DNA from: Saururus chinensis
Lineage: Eukaryota > Streptophyta > Magnoliopsida > Piperales > Saururaceae
Length of the DNA: 64,000 nt
Assembly (NCBI GenBank): GCA_035235625.1
Contig: CP141140.1
Span: 45,379,351-45,443,350, forward strand
Reading direction: 5' to 3'
Part shown: piece by piece, positions 60,190 to 64,000 of the stretch
How positions within the stretch are numbered: position 1 is the stretch's first letter
Layout: each line of letters begins with the position of its first letter
Notes under the pieces: generated by a model
The model's database searches: none
Seen by the model: the letters and a program-made list of their open reading frames with translations, nothing else
Told to the model about the DNA's origin: nothing
Position numbers and translations under genes: made by a program

Positions 60190-62001
60190 TTCTACGACTG
60201 GGTCATTTAACTCAATTAATGAACATGAAAATCTTGGTAATCCTATTAATCATTCACCATTGTTTGATGGTCAAAACTTTTAATATTAGAAGAATCGGAT
60301 GAGAGCTTTTATTCAAGAACTTGATGGGAATGTTTGGAAAGCAGTGATTAAAGGTTGGAATCCTCCAATGACCAAAGACAAAAGTGGAAATTTAATCTTA
60401 AAAGATGAGAGTGAATGGTATAAAAATGAAATAAAACTTATAGATCAAATTATTAAAGCCCATAGTTCATTGTTGAATGTTGTAGGAAAATCACAACAAA
60501 GGTAAATTTCTAATGGCACATTTACCAAGGTTGTATGCGAAAAACTTGTAAAATATAATGAGGGAAGTGAAGCTATTAAAGTGTCTAGGCTATAGATGCT
60601 TACCCTCTAATTTGAATACATGATAATGAGGAAGATGAGACTATTTCTAAATTTATGCAAAGATATCAGGCATAGTAAATACATGTGATCAATTAGGGGA
60701 GCCCATACCTGATTACCTAGTTATGAGGAAATATTTAAGGTCCTTGTTCTCTAAAAATAAAATTAAGGTGTCAGTTATTACTAAATCTAAAACAATAAAT
60801 ACCTTAGACATTGAGGAGTTGGTTGAGAACCTTAGAACTTTTGAGATGTAAGAAGAATCTTATGAAAATAAGAAAGAGTTGTTTGAAAAATCAAAGGGAA
60901 ACCAAAATGATCTAAAAGCATCTAAGAGAACTTTCAAAAAGAATGAAGCTTTGAACACCTTAGAAGAATTTGAAGAATCTGAAGAAGGTGAGGAACTAAT
61001 GCTTTTGTTAGCTAAAAACTTGGAGAAATTCATGAAGTCTTAGAACTTTAAGTTTAAGAATAACGGTCAAAATTTAGGGAAGAGATGAGGGGATAAGAGG
61101 GATGAGAGGCAAAATAAACAAAACAAGAAGAATATGAAGTATTTTGAAAGTGGAAAGATATGTCACTTTGCTACTGATCAACTTAACAATAATTTTTGTT
61201 ATCCACAAGAGAAATGGCAAGGAGCTTCAAACAACTACTTTGATGAGAGTTCTTATTATGAAGATGAGATATGTAACTGTACAGCCTTCCTTGCAAGTAT
61301 GAAGGAAGATAGTTCTGAAGAAGAGGCCCATGAGTCCACTTCTCTTAAAGTGAACACAAGAGTCTGAGTTTTATTTTGATGAATACAAAGGTGTCCTCAA
61401 ATACTTCTTAGTTTTGACTAGGACAACCAAAGGCCTTGAGAGAGAGTTGAAAAATAAAGAGGATGATTTAGTTTTGTCTTCTCAAGAGACAAATAGGTTA
61501 GTGGAGTTAAATATCAAACTTGAGAGAGAAGTGAGTAAACTTAAGAAAGACCTACAAAATAATAAAGAAAAGTCTAGTGCTCTAAATAGAGAACTTATGT
61601 CTTTTAAAGAGATAATAGAAGGATTTAAGAGTGGGAAGAAGTTGGAGACCATGTTGAGCATTGGTCAAACTAACAAGATTTGTTTAGGTTTTAAGAATTG
61701 TTTGACTAACCTTAGTAAAACTACTATCTTCATGAAGGAAAAGGAGATTGACAAAAACCCTAAGATAATGTCCAACCCACCTAGGTCAAAAGCGAAATAA
61801 GTGAGGATATGTTCTAATATTGTGGGTGTGTATGATATATGTCATAGTGATTCCCATACTAAAAGAGAGTGTCTCAAGAATCATCGTTTCAATCTTATGT
61901 CAAAGAAGGAGAAGCACACAATACACGTTACCCCTAAGTTGCCCCACCAAGTTTATGAAAAGAAGATGAAATGTGTGTGGGTGAAGAAGAATGATCTTTA
62001 A
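60190..62001 (+). pseudogene. SIRE-type gag region of copy B
   Basis: N-terminal blocks RMRAFIQELDGNVWKAV and MTKDKSGNLILKDE belong to the UBN2/DUF4219-type copia gag. A middle part with EELVENLRTFEM-like sequence near 60810-60850 is typical of SIRE. An acidic stretch follows near 61240-61340, then a clear heptad coiled coil (61420-61640: ERELKNKEDDLV, LNIKLEREVSKLKKDL). A Cys-His knuckle near 61830-61880 and a KCVWVKK C-terminal motif come last. It is a fossil with several interruptions. Its role in a working element would be to form the capsid-like particle. Confidence 0.75.
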
Positions 62002-62400
62002 GCATTGAATGATCAATTAGGAAGAGCAAAGAACAACACTTTATGTTTTTAGGCAACGCTAAGGAGCATGTCATCTCTATGTAAATAGATTCTGATTTAC
62101 GTCAATGATTTAATTCTTTCGATATTTTGGACACTCCTTTTTTTATTTTTATCATATTTTAATTTATTTTTTCATATTTTTAATCCATTGGTTTGAATTA
62201 GTAAAAAAAAAGATGATAAGAACCACAAAAAAATTAGTGTAGCTTTTGCTCATTTTTGCAATTGGCTTTGATTTTATTTTTGATTAGTTCAACTCTTAAG
62301 AAGAGAAGAATACACTATGAGAGTGAGGATTAGTGATCAAACATAACTTAAAGAAGAGAATGATACACAATGAGAGTGAAGATCAATTTGATTTTCTTTA

Positions 62401-63640
62401 GCTTAATGTTGAAATTCTTTGTTTTTAAAACATTCCACACATCATGTTGAGTCTTACATCACTTTAATGTATAAACATCATGAGATAATTCTTAAACATA
62501 AGTTGACTTAGCTATTTGGATTCTAGTAGAGTCTTAGTGATCAAATTAGAAGATATTTTGTTAGATTCATATTTATATTTCAAAAGAAAAAAATAAAATT
62601 TCATGCAATATACATAATTGCTTATGAGTCTTTTGTACTTCAATACATCTTGGTAATAGAATTGTTCTTTTAAAAGATGATGGGAAAGGGTTTCCTACTT
62701 ATGTCGGTCTAGGCTAGTGTGAAGCTCTCATCTGCTTGATATCAAGAAAAATGAGAGAAAAGAAAAGAAAAAGGCCAAGCCCTAACAAATGATTTTAGGA
62801 AAATATCATAACTCAGAAAAAGTCTTGAGCACTTTCTTATTGAGTTTTTATTATATTATCTTTTTAGGAGAACAATGTACATAGATTCTAGCTAAAGTGA
62901 GTTGAAATGTAAATTTAGTCGATATAAGGGACAAAACAAATTTATCTTTGTTTTAAAAGTGATCTTGTGAGATTCAAGATTAAAATAAATAAGTGTTGAA
63001 AACATTGGTGCTTTCTTCAAAGATTAATAAAAGAAAATTGATGTGTCAAAAAAAATAGAAAAAATTCACAATTACATACCAATGGAGTTGAATAATCTAA
63101 GGCAAGGGTTAATGAACATAATATGTGGATGTACTTAACTTAAAGGAAAATTAATTACAAAATCAACAAAACTAGCTTTTGTTTTAATCATTGATTTCTT
63201 CATTGTACCAAATTTTGAAGTCAATCAAACACAACATTATTAGGGTTTTGTTTAATTTCAGAAATATAATTTTTAACACGTATTTCAATGATTTTTGAAG
63301 ATTTATGACTATTACTGTATAGTTTTTATTTCCTAGTTAATGTGTAGCCTTAGAAATATTCTTTGTAATGAATTTAGATGGGGAGAGCAAAGGAGCAATA
63401 GGTCACCATTGAGTACGGGTTAGGGGATCCAAGGGCTTTGACGAGTGGAGCAAATAGGGTTACACTTATTAGGTGTGAATGTAGTTTTTTGCACATTCCC
63501 CTAGTCTTCTATGGACTGGATTGAGGCACGACCATGGTGGATTATTTCAAGCCCATTTCTACCTCTGGTCAGTCTCTTTAGCCACATATAGTTAGAGAGT
63601 GGTACTCATCACTCCAATTGGAAGATGATAATTCATTAGT
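62401..63640. other. No recognisable feature
   Basis: AT-rich DNA after the shared SIRE-type tail. No LTR start, gene or repeat could be identified. A GAGAAAAGAAAAGAAAAAGG purine run lies at 62755-62774. Confidence 0.4.
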
Positions 63641-63649
63641 TTGAGTAGT

Positions 63650-64000
63650 AGGTGGCTTGCATGTGAGAGTTTCACCTCAGGTCATTCCCGAGGTGATTGG
63701 ATGTAAGAGGATACCACTCACCTATCCACATTTTGATTATTAGGAGTTTCCAATGGATAGTGAGTTAACTCGAACATTGATGGGACTTCCTAGAGGTCTA
63801 GAGCTAGATGAGTATTTGCTTGCACATTCGATGACAATTAATTTTTGTTAGCTTTATGTCATAGCACAATATGCCATTTGGAGTGCTCAAGAGGAGAGGA
63901 ATGATCACATGATAGCTAGGATTCTTTACCTCCTTGCACATCTGGAGCTTCAACTTGATCTTACATCTATCATATTTGGTCAGATGATGATATTTTTGCA
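63650..64000 (+). pseudogene. Unidentified coding-like fragment, related to 1530-1751
   Basis: Coding-like sequence runs through PQVIPEVIGCKRIPLTYPHF, SELTRTLMGLPRGLELDEYL, LAHSMTINFC, IAQYAIWSAQEER, ARILYLLAHLELQLDL and IIFGQ, and continues beyond the window. It is longer than the relative at 1554-1751 and shows the likely upstream part of the same protein. The family is unknown to me. A transposon-encoded protein is most likely, given the repetition. Confidence 0.45.

Larger units (their letters stand above)
58601..62400 (+). mobile_element. SIRE-type Ty1/copia element, copy B, gag without recognisable pol
   Basis: The LTR at 58601-59908 is followed by a leader, gag (60190-62001) and a non-coding tail that aligns with copy A. 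No protease, integrase or RT follows gag, where a SIRE element would normally have them. The 3' LTR was not identified, so the right edge is approximate. The element lies head-on against a minus-strand SIRE-type pol fragment. Gag is broken several times. Confidence 0.7.

Overview
The window is AT-rich nuclear DNA of a flowering plant, probably a eudicot. This is inferred from the mix of LTR-retrotransposon lineages: Tekay/Del and CRM/Galadriel-type chromoviruses, Reina, Athila, and SIRE-type Ty1/copia. A Mutator-like transposase with intron-like gaps, a CACTA-type end and a Stowaway-like MITE fit the same setting. I found no convincing host protein gene, tRNA, rRNA or CRISPR array. This is a gene-poor, repeat-nested intergenic block.

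Layout. 1-3.3 kb: an Athila-type LTR, an unidentified ORF fragment, a SIRE-type LTR tail and a gypsy-type LTR remnant holding a 51-bp minisatellite and a long (TA)n tract. 3.3-5.3 kb: an imperfect duplication, a possible Stowaway MITE and otherwise unassigned DNA. 5288-11163: a complete-length but decayed minus-strand chromovirus with TAAAC target-site duplications (TSDs). 11358 to about 16490: a SIRE-type element whose 5' LTR was hit by two separate solo LTRs (12347-14380, TSD TTGCA; 14526-15805, TSD GCAAT). 16.6-19.1 kb: a gypsy-type LTR remnant.

20.1-32.4 kb is a three-level nest. A minus-strand Athila-like element was split by a SIRE-type solo LTR (21814-31694, TSD TGGGA). That LTR was later split by a full-length Tekay/Del chromovirus (22342-30939, TSD TTAAC). 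The Tekay element carries an uninterrupted extra ORF ahead of gag with two SUMO-interaction-like patches, a DLNxxP (EAR-like) motif and a CCHC knuckle. 32.4-40.2 kb holds a possible DUF1985-like fragment, a pyrimidine tract with a large inverted repeat, a CACTA-type end and another gypsy-type LTR remnant. 40.3-50.0 kb holds SIRE-type copies A and C, each followed by a Tekay-type gag fragment, with a decayed MULE transposase between them. 51542-55762 is a Reina-like element (TSD ACTTC). 55.8-58.6 kb is a SIRE-type pol fragment split by an Athila-type solo LTR (56702-58121, TSD TCTCA). 58601 to about 62400 is SIRE-type copy B, with a gag but no recognisable pol. The last 350 bp contain a relative of the ORF fragment at 1554.

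Nothing here works as a pathway. The information lies in insertion order, in a gag-only LTR family, in the Tekay accessory ORF and in GATCGATC-type palindromes shared by the upstream halves of several unrelated LTR families. All similarities were judged by eye from translated motifs and direct sequence comparison. No database search was run.
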